A stretch of 64,000 bases of DNA from NCBI GenBank assembly GCA_030280995.1, contig JASXTE010000004.1:17623185-17687184 (forward strand). The letters run 5' to 3'. The notes under the pieces were generated by a model. The model was not told the DNA's origin. It worked only from the letters and a program-made list of their open reading frames with translations, and searched no databases. Numbering within the stretch: position 1 is the first letter of the stretch; each line of letters starts with the position of its first letter. Both the position numbers and the translations under genes were made by a program. This DNA comes from Hemileia vastatrix. Its lineage: Eukaryota > Basidiomycota > Pucciniomycetes > Pucciniales > Zaghouaniaceae. Shown piece by piece: positions 1 through 12,254 of this stretch.

Positions 1-2324
1 TGTGTATGAACCTACCTCAAGAAGATAGATACAAAATGGAAAATCTTTTTTTGTATTCTATTATACCCGGACCAACAGAACCCACAAGTGAACAGCTTAA
101 TCACCTTCTAAAACCACTGGTTAATGATCTACAAACTCTATGGGATGGTATATTGATTGAAAAGACACATCTTTATCCACGAGGCCGGAAATTAAGAGTT
201 GCATTGTTCTCTTTGATAGGTGACATTCCTGCAATACGAAAATTGGCTGGCTTTTCGAGTCACTCTGCAAAAATGTTCTTCTCTTTCTGTAATATCTCTA
301 AAGATGAAATTAGTGAAAAGAATGTGGGAAATTTTTCATTACGGAATCATGAGGATCATATGTGCTGGGCAACAAAGTGGAAAAATTCTAAGTCACATTG
401 GGAGCGTGTATCAATTGTTCAAAATCATGGGGTACGATGGAGTGAGCTGAATAACCTTGAATATTGGCGTCCAACTGAATATTGCTCAATTGATGTTATG
501 CATTCACATATGCTTGGCAACCTAAAAGATCACAGTCTAAGCTATTTTCAAATCCAAAATGCAGCAAAAGATCTAGAAAGAAAGCTGGAAAAGGATAAAA
601 ATTGGCATGTAAGAGAAGAAGATGATGATTTCTTTTCTGATACTTCACTGCACAAACATTCGAAAAAACGTAGAAGTAGCTTAAGCACCACGAATAATGA
701 TGATGATGATACAGGACACACGAGACAGCACAAGCGGCAAAGACGTACGAGTTCAAGACAGTCATCAAGTCATCATGGACTAGATAATGAAGGATTGGGA
801 ACAAATCGATCAAGAAGCCAGAGTAGGTCATCCAGCTCCAAATTTATTCCTCCATATAGCGATGTGGCCTCAGTACAGTCTCAAAGCAGTGACAGTAGGA
901 ATTCATTGTATAACTTAAGGCAAAGAAGCATTAGCATATCACAGAGTGAAGGATCTCACTCATCAAATGAGACAGCTAGAGATGAAGAAAATAAAAGGAA
1001 AGGTAAGGAGAAAGAAAATGAAGGTAGTAGTAATCCACGAATCACAGCAGCAGAGCTACAGGTTGTATGGAAGATGATTGATCAAGTAAGAAGACCTTCC
1101 TGGCTAACACGAGTTCCAAAATCAGTAGGATCTAAAAAGGCAGGATCCCTCAAGGCAGCAGAATGGCACATGCTGTATACTCTCTACTTCCCTTTGTCAC
1201 TTATACCCCTTTGGTTTGAAAAATTTAAAGAATCTGAATCTTCAGCTTCCTCAGCTGATAAACCAAGAGAATATTATCTTCTCAAGTCACTTGTAACATT
1301 ATGCTCCATCACCAATTTTTTGACATTAAAAAATATACAGACTAATGAGCTTAAAGATCTAGATCAATTTCTGTTAGAGTATCGTGAGTGCCTTGAAGAG
1401 GGTTGGAAGAATATTAATGCAAAGCCAAATCTGCATATCACTCAACATTATCCTGAAATGATAAAGCGTCTTGGTCCACCATCAGGTACAGCTACTTGGT
1501 CTGGAGAGCGGGTGAATCATATATTATCTGAAATTCCAAACAATCACCATCCACGTATGTAATGTTTGTAAGAAATGATTTAAAAACTCAGCTGTGCTAA
1601 TTTATTAATATTTACCACAGGAGAGATACCGCTAACAATGCTCAAACATTGGTATCGGAAGTCTAGGGTATTAGATCTTGGTGAAGCTGAAGATAATGAT
1701 CAATGTGAGACTAAAAAAATCCATATTGATCTCGATAAACAAAACAAATGGATCCATCTAAGTATGGCATTATTTACTAAATGGGTAAGGGCACGAATGG
1801 GAAAAGAAACTTCAAGACGGGCTTTGACACCATCGGAGAAAAGTGGGGATCGGGTAGTTGAAAATGTAGCAAGCATATTGATACATGGAAAGAGGTTTAC
1901 TAGTTACCATCGACACATTGCTAATTCAACAATTGAATTCTACTATGGAAAAGATAGCCAGTTTGGGCAAATTGATGATCTTTTCAGATCAAAGGAAGAG
2001 ATTGATCAAATATATTTAATAGTAAGTCCTTTCAAAGAGCTCCGTCCAGAAGAAACATCAAAGGATCCCTATGAGCTTTTCCCACAAGTGCATTGTTGGT
2101 TAGTAAGAGTAGCCAAAGCAACTCAAATTGTGATTAAGAAAGATGCAATAATTGGACATGCAGCTACTGTCGAGCACAAAAAAGGAATGTTTGGAATCAA
2201 AGACGAGGTTGTCACTGCCATTGGACTGCAGACAGTAGTGAGTGAAAAAATTAATCAAATTTATTTTCTGTTGACTAACATCTTTGTGTTAATTTGGGAT
2301 TCGGGAAATTTGTAGGATTGGTGA
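1..2324 (+). CDS. Tnp2-type (CACTA/Plavaka) transposase, 5' end outside window
   Basis: DDE transposase of a cut-and-paste DNA transposon. The reading frame enters from the left edge; the first catalytic Asp should lie outside. Visible in order (residues counted from the Met at base 6): PGPTEPTSEQLNHLLKPLV (21-39), the GDIPAIRKLAGF block (72-83), a second-Asp motif SIDVMH (Asp163), a Ser/Arg/Asp-rich disordered insert (about 205-345), a Glu motif KAAEWH (about 383-388), and the SGERVNHIL block near residue 505. I infer introns at 1555-1620 (GTATGT..CACAG, CTAAT branch) and 2238-2315 (GTGAGT..TTGTAG, CTAAC branch). With these removed the frame stays open and ends at TGA 2322-2324. These blocks are typical of Tnp2 proteins in basidiomycetes. 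No internal stop is seen, so this copy may be intact in the part visible. The family call is firm; the last nine bases depend on the splice model. Confidence 0.85.
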
Positions 2325-2741
2325 TATTTGTAAATGGTGAAAGAAATAATTCAATGCTCGATTAAAAAATGCAATGCATCCAACTTACCTTATCATAAAC
2401 CAGTGAACAATTACTTTGGTTGCTTTTATTGCGAGAGAACCCATGCTTTCAATGAGTCATTTTTATCTTAAATGTAAGAATGAAAGAAATAAAATCATGA
2501 TAATGAGAAATATGATAAAATTTTTACTTAATGAATGATCTTCTTGCTCATTCATCTACTATAAATAGTTTGACCTTCCAACTTTAGCTGATAGCTATAT
2601 ATTATTCACTTTATTTTTCGACAAGAGAACATACACGTTTACAAGACTATATACATAGTATCTTTTTTTACTTTAGCTTTGATAGGTATAAATTTTAACA
2701 ACTGATTATTTTTATTTTATTTTATTTTATTACAGTTCATT

Positions 2742-4419
2742 ATGGATGATAATTTTGAAGGGATGTCTGTTGACCCAACCGATTCTGATTGTTTTCCGCC
2801 TCAACATACTAATACTGGAAATACTCCTCCACCACCCTCTGCTGATCCACCTCCAGATGCATCTCAATCTGTACCACCTAATCCTAACCCACCACCTAAT
2901 CCCAATCCAGGCCAAGAGTCTCATTCAGAACCGAGAAATTTTAATCCCAATCATCCTTCTGCTTCTGAAAGTGCTGATCAGCAAGCTGATCAGCTAGGAA
3001 GAGATTGGGCTAGTGAAGTATTGAGGGAATTTTTCGGAGACCAATCATCATCTGCTCAGCCTAACCAAGGAGCAAGCACAAGTGGAGCAGGTAAGTAAAA
3101 TTTGTAGTGTATTCTTTTATTGAAAAATAACCAATTTAATTAACTTATTTGAATTGTTAGTGAATCCCTCAATCATTATGGGTATCAGTGATTACCACAG
3201 ACTCAATTCAGCAGAGTCTCATGAGCGAGAACGGGGGTTAAGGGCTGTAAGAGGCTTAGTTAGAAGGAATGATGTTCCCAGGAGCTCGGACAGTCTAAAT
3301 AGAAATATTTACCACTTTCTGAAGTATTGTCTTGGGGGACCAACACAAATATCAAAATATCCTGCGAGCCCAACACCTTTGGAGATTGAAAATTGGAAAG
3401 ATTGGAGCCAATTCAAACTAAAAACCATTCAAACTGTCCTAACCCAAGTCCAATCTTCTAACCGTGCCAATTCTGCAGCTGATCCACAATTTCTGATAAC
3501 CAATTCTATAGCCTTCTTGCGATCCAAAATTCGACTACCCGAATTTTTTCCAGCACCTGAGCCTCGAGGACTAAAAGGAGGAGCACCGATCCCACTTTCT
3601 GTCAAAAGAAACTTAGAGCGTGAATTTCAAGAAAAAGGTTTTCGGAAATTCACGTTTGATTGGACTTGCCGTGATTTTTCAGAATCAACTTGGAATAAAG
3701 TCATGGGAAGCATAGTATGCGACCACTGTACCAGATGGCTCACCACCTTGAATACAATCGATCAGTCAAAGCTTCAGTTCACTCAATGTGTTATTGAGAA
3801 ATGGGTAGTTAATAAGGGGAAGGAGATGATAAGGTTGTTTGGGCAAGAAGAGGAAAGGGTAGCAAGAGAAAAGATTGAAAAGAGGGCAAGGGCACAAGTA
3901 AAACGTTATCGGACCAAGGTAAGTTTTTAATTTTACTTTGCTTTTTGTTATTATGAAGCTGATTTAGTTGGAATTCAGATTGCTAGTGCACGCTACAAGT
4001 TAGCAAGAGATCTCTGCAGTGATGTGCCAGGTTTTGTTGTGCTTTTTCATGATACTAGGTGCATCTCTGATATCGAGGAAGGCCCAGCACCAGCCCCAAC
4101 TGCACCTATCCGAGCTATTCCTGGATGGCGAAATCCTGAACTCAATGATTTGTTTAAAAAAATGGATAAGATGACAAAGGACTTAGCCCATACACCAGCT
4201 CAAAAAAAATCAACATTAAAAACATATTCACGGTCATCAGAAAGGACAGTTGCACAAAATGGTATATTCAATGTTCCCAAATACCTCCCCAAGAATTGCT
4301 ATTCAGCAACATTTTTGCAAGGATTATCTGTGAATGAACGTGAGTCACTTGGGGTTGGAGCTGATATTGATCTGGTAAAGATTCGGGAATCAATTAATAG
4401 AGCATCAACATCATCATAA
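2742..4419 (+). CDS. Unknown three-exon gene next to the Tnp2 transposase
   Basis: I infer exons 2742-3090, 3161-3918 and 3979-4419, giving 515 residues. Introns are 70 and 60 nt with GTAAGT donors, and both junctions keep frame. The start is the first ATG after a T-rich stretch and opens MDDNFEGMSVDP. Residues about 20-75 are Pro/Asn/Ser-rich and look disordered. The middle is a basic, helical segment with many Arg, Lys, Trp and a CDHC pair. Near the end of exon 2 an Arg/Lys/Glu-rich stretch could be a coiled coil. I recognise no catalytic motif. It starts about 420 bp after the transposase on the same strand and ends about 215 bp before the palindrome array, so a transposon accessory protein, for example one binding the repeats, is a reasonable guess. 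That role is inference only. Confidence 0.65.
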
Positions 4420-4634
4420 CTTAGGTATAACGGTGATCTTCTGTGTAATATAGCTATCTTATATTGAATTTTATGTATTCTGTTTTTTTTCAAAGCAGCT
4501 TGGTAAATGTTATAAAGTGATATTGAGAGAGAGTAACATTTTATTTAAGAAAAACAAATAATGTATGAGATATAAAAATGTATTTTCAACAAATTGATGG
4601 TCCATACCTCTTTATGTCACATTTATGTATCCAT

Positions 4635-6149
4635 ATTAATTTCAATCGAATTTAATGTTGACCAATACATAGTGAATACACGCTATGCCACTTATACTTG
4701 CCAGGCATTGCTACCATTAAATATGCCAGTATCAAAAATTAATTTCGATCGAAATTAATGAGCATGATAATCATGAATTTCTGGAGTCAACTGCTTATTT
4801 TTATGCATGGTGCCTTGCCAACATTAATTTCGATCGAAATTACTTTTGATACTGGCATATTGCATGGTGTCTATTCCTGGAAAGTGTAAGTGGCATAGTG
4901 TGTATTCATTACGTATTGGTCAACATTAATTTCAATAGAATTTAATATTGACATTTTCATATTGAACCCAAACCAGCAAACGACCCAAAAAATTCTTCAT
5001 AAAACTGCTCATTAATTTCGATCGAAATTAGTGAGCACCATATACATATTGAATGGTAGTTATATCTGGTGTGTGTAAGTTGTAAAGCTTGTGTTCAATG
5101 TTTATTGGTCAACATTAATTTTGATTGAAATTAATATTAATGTGTAAATGATATTTACATGCTCAATATGCATTGTAATGTGTTTACTTAACAATAGAGT
5201 GCCCTACTTTTCATCTTACATAAAAATGCTTGGTAGCATGTCAAATTCAATTTTTATTAAAATTAATGTTGACATGTTACCATGCATAACAGTAAGCAAC
5301 TGACTGAATAAATTGATGATAATCATGAACCTTAATTTCGATCGAAATTAATGTTGCCAAGTGCAGATTGAAAAAAAGCTATGCCACTTACACTAGCCAG
5401 GCATATTTACTATTTATTATGTATTGGTCAACATTAATTTTTATAGAAATTAATATGGATATGTAAATTTTATATTTACCCTCAACATGTATAGTAAATT
5501 TCAATACTTAAAAATACTTGCCGTCCTTTACATGTCATGCAAAAAAGCATTATATCATTTCAACATTAATTTTGATCAAAATTAATGTTGGAATGCCATT
5601 ATGCATTGAAACAACTAACTGACTGAAAAAGTTCATGATCAAAATGCTCATTAATTTTGATCAAAATTAATGTTGACCAATAAACATTGAACACAAGCTT
5701 TACAACTTACACACACCAGATATAACTACCATTCAATATGTATATGGTGCTCACTAATTTCGATCGAAATTAATGAGCAGTTTTATGAAGAATTTTTTGG
5801 GTCGTTTGCTGGTTTGGGTTCAATATGAAAATGTCAATATTAAATTCTATTGAAATTAATGTTGACCAATACATAATGAATACACACTATGCCACTTACA
5901 CTTTCCAGGCATATATACATGCAATATGCCAGTATCAAAAGTAATTTCGATCGAAATTAATGTTGGCAAGGCACCATGCATAAAAATAAGCAGTTGACTC
6001 CAGAAATTCATGATTATCATGCTCATTAATTTCGATCGAAATTAATTTTTGATACTGGCATATTTAATGGTAGCTATGCCTGGAAAGTGTAAGTGGCATA
6101 GCATGTATTCATTATGTATTAGTCAACATTAATTTCGATCGAAATTAAT
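4635..6149. repeat. Large inverted repeat, arms of about 0.5 kb, enclosing a 0.5-kb core
   Basis: The left arm (about 4635-5135) is the reverse complement of the right arm (about 5650-6149), including linkers. For example, the block before 5011 containing AACCCAAACCAGCAAACGAC reappears inverted near 5805-5825, and the block with TCTGGTGTGTGTAAGTTGTA at about 5070 reappears inverted near 5705-5725. Divergence between arms is only a few percent by eye. The 5136-5649 core has its own diverged palindromes, roughly mirror-symmetric in spacing. A single strand could form a very long hairpin. Confidence 0.85.
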
Positions 6150-6571
6150 ATGGACATGGACTATGCATAAAATTCCTATAAGTATAGGTAAGCTAAGCAG
6201 TTAGATAAACTGGTTTGATCAAGTACACCATATAAAAATTGATGTTTTAATGCCTTGGTTAATTTCGATCAAAATTAATATTAAGCCATGCATGTTGAAT
6301 TTTATCTATGTCTGTGTAGTCCATGTGAAATGGCTTGTATTCAATATGCAGGGGTCTATATTAATTTCGATCGAAATTATGAGGTTCATTGCCTCATAAA
6401 TTTGATGGTTTCTGTCAGTGTTTCATGCATGGTGCCATCTGATACTTGTTGATTCCTATCAAAATTAATTTCAACACCAATATATTGAATACAAACCATG
6501 GCACTTACAGTACTTGGTCATAGCTAAAATTCAATATGCTAGTCTCAAAATTAATTTCGATAGAAATTAAT
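4635..6571. repeat. Array of about 20 copies of a 22-bp palindrome
   Basis: The unit is a perfect palindrome whose half-site is ATTAATTTCGA, so the centre is CGATCG. Copies start at 4635, 4738, 4823, 4925, 5011, 5114, 5246, 5331, 5433, 5565, 5650, 5753, 5839, 5940, 6025, 6128, 6258, 6360, 6448 and 6550. Nine keep an intact CGATCG core; the others differ mainly in the core. Spacings fall into three classes: 85-89, 101-103 and 130-132 bp. Linkers between copies are of two recurring kinds, about 81 and 63 bp, and recur in both orientations. The array lies between two genes on the same strand and contains no ORF of interest. It resembles the subterminal binding-site arrays of CACTA elements in principle, but is far longer and fully palindromic. 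Confidence 0.9.
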
Positions 6572-7606
6572 CAGGATCCATGAAGTTTATCAATAGTGTA
6601 TGAGTTAAGTTTCAAGTCATATGTTTCATCATTTTCTTGCACCCATTTCTAGGTTATCTCAACAATTTTTTTCAAGTTTTATTATATTAATCAAAACTGT
6701 GGTAAGTTGTGAAAAATTAGCTAATCCAAATCTCAAATTGAATATTAATATTTTAATAATTTTGAATGTTGCTTAAGGTATTTCATTGGGTGATTCATAA
6801 TAATATTTTATCAACTTAGTAGTCCTATAACTTTTGAAAAGTAACAATTTTGGTATAGTTAGGGACAACAATGCAATATCTTGTGCAGACTAAGATATAT
6901 TGCAAAATAAAACTATTCAATTTTTTTTTTTCCCTTAGTTGTATCCAAGTTTATCAAAGGTTTGGTCACGGTGCCCACACCCTAGCCTGACACTCCTCCT
7001 GTCACTTAAAAAACAAATTCTTATCTTAAATTCTAATGTTACCAATTTTATATTTATAATTCATTTCTTGTTTGATGAGGCATATCAGTATATATGTGAA
7101 TCTCGCATTGTCATCTGAAATTAAATTTAACAAATATTCATAAAGGATTATCCTTTTTTTTCATATAATATACTAATTAAGTGTATCTCCATTGTTTAGG
7201 AGTAAATTCTAATTTAAAAAATTTTGTATTTACCCGTGGCAATTTGAATATGGGATATAAATTTGTTATTATTTGTTTTTCACACTAAAAGTCCCCAAAG
7301 AATTACTAGTATTTTCTGTTAGCTACATCAAATTTCGCTTCAATATAAACAGATTGTGATTTAGCATGTTACTCAGTTTACCCCACTATGAATAATACAT
7401 GTTAAAAAAAGCTCAAATAATATAAAATCCCCCTCTTTATGTTTTCTGTTTCTTTCATCCTCACTTTAATTTTAATCTTATTCAATTTTTTATCCTATTA
7501 AAATATCAACTTCAATTTTCTAGAATAGAGTTTCTTATAATTATTCATCATATTACATCATAATTTTTTGATATCGAATACTTTTTTTTAATATTCATTA
7601 ATCAAT
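6572..7606. other. Intergenic, AT-rich, nothing recognised
   Basis: AT-rich DNA between the palindrome array and the next gene. I see no ORF, repeat or RNA gene. The final 100-150 bp presumably hold the promoter of the gene at 7607. Confidence 0.6.
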
Positions 7607-10042
7607 ATGTCTAGTATACAAAATCCTACACCTCCACTTTGTATGTATATCATGTTCCTCTCTCTTAATTTATATATTTCACTTATGTTCTATATCTTTT
7701 TTTTTTTCAAAAATTTGATTTTCCAGCACCCAAATGTGTTTCATCCCACTCTCTGATTGATACTTGCTTTGAAGCTTTTGAGCTTGCACCATGTCTGCCA
7801 CATGGCATGGCACCTAACCCTCCTGTACTTAGCAATGAGAGGCAGGAAATAACGAGAGTTCAGTATCGCAATTTACTTGAATTGGCTAGAGATAAAACAG
7901 AAGAGCTTGTCAAGATCCTTAACAATAATCCTTCTCCTTCATATTTATCTAACCCTTGTAATGAATTACTCCAATATGTGAAAAGCCTTGAAAAATGTAT
8001 GTTCATCACCTTTTTTGTCTCCTTTTAAATTAGTAGATAAGATTATTAATATTTTTTTTTCTTCATATATATTTGTAGCTTATGAGGAGGGTATGATTCC
8101 TCCTGATGAAGTCATTGTCATTAAGGATGATGATGAGACAGATGAACCATCAGCTTCAACTCATGCTTCAACTTCTAAGGAAAATCTTGAAACACCTGTT
8201 ATCCGCTCCAAGAAAAAGAGATTATCCCAAGGCTCCTCTTTTGTTCGACGTATTAAACCGGCTTCTGCTAATGAATTTTCTGATGTATCAAATAATAAAT
8301 CTCAAAAAAAAAGCAAAGGTTTTGATAATGAGTATATTCTTGTTTCCTTTTTTTTTTATTGTTATTCTTTTATCTTTAAAATTCAATCATATATCTCTTT
8401 TATTGCTTACATATTGTACTTTTTATCTTTCTTTTGATATTTTGTACCAGAAACTCACCTGCTGTAGATTGTTCCATCCATAAACGCCCTCTCCCTGATG
8501 AAGATGATGAAAAGAGCAATGAAAATAGCGATGATCAACTATCAGAATATGAAGCTATGCTTGTTCATCAAAAAAAGCAAAGTTTAAAATCTTCTTCAAG
8601 ACATGTTGATATGTTTGATAAAGATGATGATTCAAACAGCTCATCACCGAATTCCTTCATTTCTAAGAAGCAATACCCATCACCTCCTAAATTACCTACT
8701 TTGACCTCTTTGAAAGCTTCTCTACCAATGAAATCAACTCCAATCAAGATATCGAAAAAACCTCTAACTTATTCACCCTCAGTTCTAAAAGAATCTGATT
8801 TGCAGGAGGAATTCTGTAAAATTCATAATTTTTATAAAGGTAGAATCAGCACGGCAAAGGTCCTAAGGTCGTGGTTGGAAATTGTTACTCTCCTCGAATT
8901 ACGCTCTTCTACTTATTCCCAAGAACCCATGTCAAATATTCCAATGTTTACTTTTCATTGGGAAAAATCTTGTGGAGAAGATTGGCTTTCAAAACTTACT
9001 GAGTTATGTAAGTTACCATAATTTTTAGTCTTGACTTTTGTTCTTTTACTTATTTTTTTTTTTCCTTTTGTAGCAAATATTTTTTTAGAGATTGATAGCT
9101 CACAGCTATGGGTACTCGATAATATTGATTTCAAAAAAATGGAAGATTTATGTGATCCTGATGGTTTAAATACTGAAATTCTTTCCTCAACAAAGAAAAC
9201 GGATCACCCTGAATCCAATCTTATCCGAATGCTCATGAGATTAATGATCCCAAGTGACCACTGCCGTTCTTCATGGGTATCTCTTATATCATCTTCACTT
9301 TATCTGACCGCACATGAATTCAGCCAGCTTCCATCACATCAAAACATTAACTCAGATTGTCCAATTGAACGTGGTCTTCAGCTTCTAGCTCACCTTTCAA
9401 ATCTGAAGAGTCCGATTTCTGATGGCTTAGAAGTTGGTCCCACTGCACTTCAAACCCGTGATATATCAATGTCAACTCTTCTTCAAATCAGCAATATTAT
9501 CATTGATATAATTATGTCAATTATCATTCTTAAATCAAAATATTGTGCTGCAACAATATCAAGTGGCAAGACTAGTGAAGCTCAACAATCAAGTGAGAAA
9601 AACGAAAATACTGAACTGACTATAAGGAGAGAGAAACAAAAGGCTGCACTAAACAAAATAAATTCTGAATACTCCCACCACCGATATCAATCTTTCACAT
9701 TCTATATAATTGATGGTGTCCGTGGTTTATTTCTGAGCTCTCAAGATCATAGATTGGCTTCAGCAGCTGATTGCTTGGAGGTAATATCAGAAGTTAAGTT
9801 TCTTAATTTACATGAAAAAAAAAAATCATTTGATGGAAGAAATAATTTGGAAAAATTTAAATAACTATATTTTAACATTAATAAAACCTTTTATAGGCAA
9901 GTGTGATCCATTTCCTTTAAAATTTGATACCCCAAGTCCTCCGGGAATTGCTAGGGCTATTTCTGCAGATTTTCTTAATCACTGGAGCTCCATTCAGCCA
10001 GTATCACCTTTTTTTGCTAAACATAGCCTTTCAATAAATTAA
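7607..10042 (+). CDS. Unknown six-exon gene, about 653 residues
   Basis: I infer exons 7607-7640, 7727-7996, 8079-8331, 8451-9007, 9074-9780 and 9902-10042. All introns are GT..AG, the frame stays open, and the total is exactly 654 codons with TAA at the end. The first exon encodes MSSIQNPTPPL; the ATG at 7607 is the first in frame. The last intron is the weakest call, because two acceptors (TAG at 9895, AAG at 9901) compete and only the second keeps frame. Residues about 100-250 are acidic and Ser/Lys-rich (runs such as KDDDETDEPSAS, RPLPDEDDEKSNENSDDQ) and look disordered or nuclear. The C-terminal half is helical and better ordered, with Trp, His and Cys scattered (WEKSCGEDWLSKLTEL, LMIPSDHCRSSWVSLI). 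I recognise no family. Its strand and place suggest it may travel with the Tnp2 transposon. Confidence 0.6.
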
Positions 10043-10841
10043 TATTCCAACATGTAAATAGATAAAGTTCTTTCTATATGATATATCTTGTATAATTCAA
10101 GTTATTTTCCTTCAAATACGTCAAAAATGTGACCATCTTTGAAATTTATTAAGTAACCTTTGACATGATTTTCTAAATTAATTATTAAAAAAAATTATTG
10201 TAAGTCCAGCAATAACAAAGATTTTAAAATCTACTTATATGATTTCAAATACTTGTATTAAATTCTTAAATATTTTATTGTTTATATAAAAATATGATAA
10301 CTGCTCTAGTTTTGTTACTTTACCTTTAATATTATATAATCTATTATTTATTACAAATATTTTCGTTGATTGTAACATTTTTAATCAGAAGTAGAACAAT
10401 TTAAATAATTAAATGAGTACATTCTTAAAAAAATACAATTTAATCTATCATTGATTCAAAATTCTTTCTTCAACTCTTTATTATTACCTTTTTTATTAAT
10501 AAGCCTGTTTGACCTAAAATACTATACAGTTAATTTGGTAGCATTAAAAGCACATTTTTATGGCTAATATATTTCAAATTCTTTATTATAGTTTTTTTTA
10601 TTTTAGAACCTTTGCTACCAATTTAATAAAAATGACATTTAAAGATTTCACAACTTATATATTTCCTCAAAAGTAAATCAAATTTTCTTATAATATTATG
10701 AAAAAAAATTATTTTATTTCACAAATAAAAGAAATAGATAATACTATAATTATCAAAACTGAAAATGTTACAGCTACTCCCAGTATTTATCATGTTTAAA
10801 TTTGCATTAAGTTGTGTATATATAATATAAATTTTTAATAT
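10043..10841. other. Convergent intergenic spacer, nothing recognised
   Basis: About 0.8 kb of AT-rich DNA between the stop codons of two converging genes. I see only A/T tracts that may include poly(A) signals for either gene. Confidence 0.6.
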
Positions 10842-12106
10842 TTATATATCTAGATTTTTTAGATTTGTCTTAACATTAGATAAATAATACTTTGCTGATT
10901 CTATTTCTTCCTCTATTAAGTCATCTCTTTTCAAAAAAACTCTCAAAGCACTAATCAAATATTCTAACCTAAATTTTTCTGTTTTAATTTCTAAGTATTC
11001 TGAAATATCAATATCAAAAACATTAAGCTTTTCTATAGCATGAAAAAGTCTAGTGCTGATTTGAATAGAAGAACCTATCCTAGTGAAGCCAGGAATTTCA
11101 TGACATCTTGAGGTAAAATGCCTTAGTTGATTGGCAGGCCATAATGTCACTGTTATTCCATTAGTTGCTTCAAAGTTGATTTTACTTCGAATTTCGGGAA
11201 ACATAAGTTCTCCACCTATTTGTCGTGGTTGGGTCTTATCATACTTCATATGAATGGTGTTTTTTTCTGTATCTTTAGGAAAAAATATTCCTAAAGTATA
11301 CTCACTTGCATCCTTATCGAGATGAACCTCATTAGAGAACCCATTACCATTCCCTCCAGATGTCCAAGTTAAATTACTAGCAAACGGTACACCGTCTTCT
11401 TCACTAGAAACTTTTGAAAATCCAGGAATACCAAGTTTTGCGCAAAGATTAGTTGCCTCATTGTACTTTACATATGATATTTTTTTAAAAAAATATTCAA
11501 AGTACATTGCAATCCTCTTCATTCATTTTTTATATTCATCCGTTTTTACAATATCATCAGTGTATTCATCTGCAAGGAAAAGCATTCAAAAATTCAGTAT
11601 TTAAATTAAAAAAAGTGATACTTACGAATATGTAAAGATTTCTTTCTATCTAAAATAAAGCCACCACCAAACATTTTTCCAAAACCACCAGCTCTTTGAT
11701 GATAACCATTATTTTTAATTTCATGTTCGCAGTAAGAAAGATCCTTAATGCATCGCACCGTAGCTTCTAACATATCTAGTTCTTTGAGCTCATGAATTTC
11801 AAAAGTCTGCACAAGAACATTAGGTATTAAGACACCTTTTGGTTTATAAATACTACATCCAGGAAAAAAATTGTAATAATTATTGCAATCTGTCATATTA
11901 TTTGCATAAGATCGTGCATAGAAATGTGGCTTCTTCCCGTTTGTATCCATTCCAAGAGCGTTTACAAGTTTCATTCCAGTAGCAATGTCTTTCGCCCACC
12001 TATTGTTAGAGTTCTTCCCTGGCCGTTTTTTTTTTTTCAAATCGTTACTCATTGATGGTTCAATCCTAAGAGAATTCAATTTTGATTTAAAATAGAAAAA
12101 AATCAA
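10842..12106 (-). pseudogene. Tet/JBP-like 2OG-Fe(II) oxygenase, one in-frame stop
   Basis: Family members oxidise methylated bases in DNA or RNA using iron and 2-oxoglutarate. The exon encoding the N-terminal half runs 12106 (or the downstream ATG at 12052) to 11626, then a GTAAGT..TTGCAG intron 11625-11570, then the exon 11569-10842. Counting from the Met at 11522, the C-terminal part shows HLD (His67, Asp69), an IGGELMFPE strand, a distal His135 and Arg148 in TRIGSSIQIS. This is the expected His-x-Asp...His...Arg layout of the double-stranded beta-helix. The N-terminal exon has RAGGFGKMFGGGFILDRKK. A TGA at 11525-11523 lies in frame immediately before that Met, so the protein is either truncated or reinitiates. 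Basidiomycete Tet-like genes are known to be tied to transposons, which fits the neighbours. The family call rests on motif layout, so I am moderately sure. Confidence 0.55.
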
Positions 12107-12254
12107 AAATTAGAAAATAGTAACATAATTTCAATTATCAGTCAATGATACCTTTAACTTTATCATATCTTCAATATTAGAAATACAAAAGTTAGCATAT
12201 CTACATATTAGTAAATTTATATACTTTTTCTTTATTTCAAATATTAAGAAAGCG

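Noticed and set aside
4635..6571. CRISPR-like interpretation of the evenly spaced repeats
   Set aside because: Repeats are palindromic 22-mers with recurring linkers in inverted arrangement, introns in neighbouring genes show a eukaryote, and no cas genes are present.
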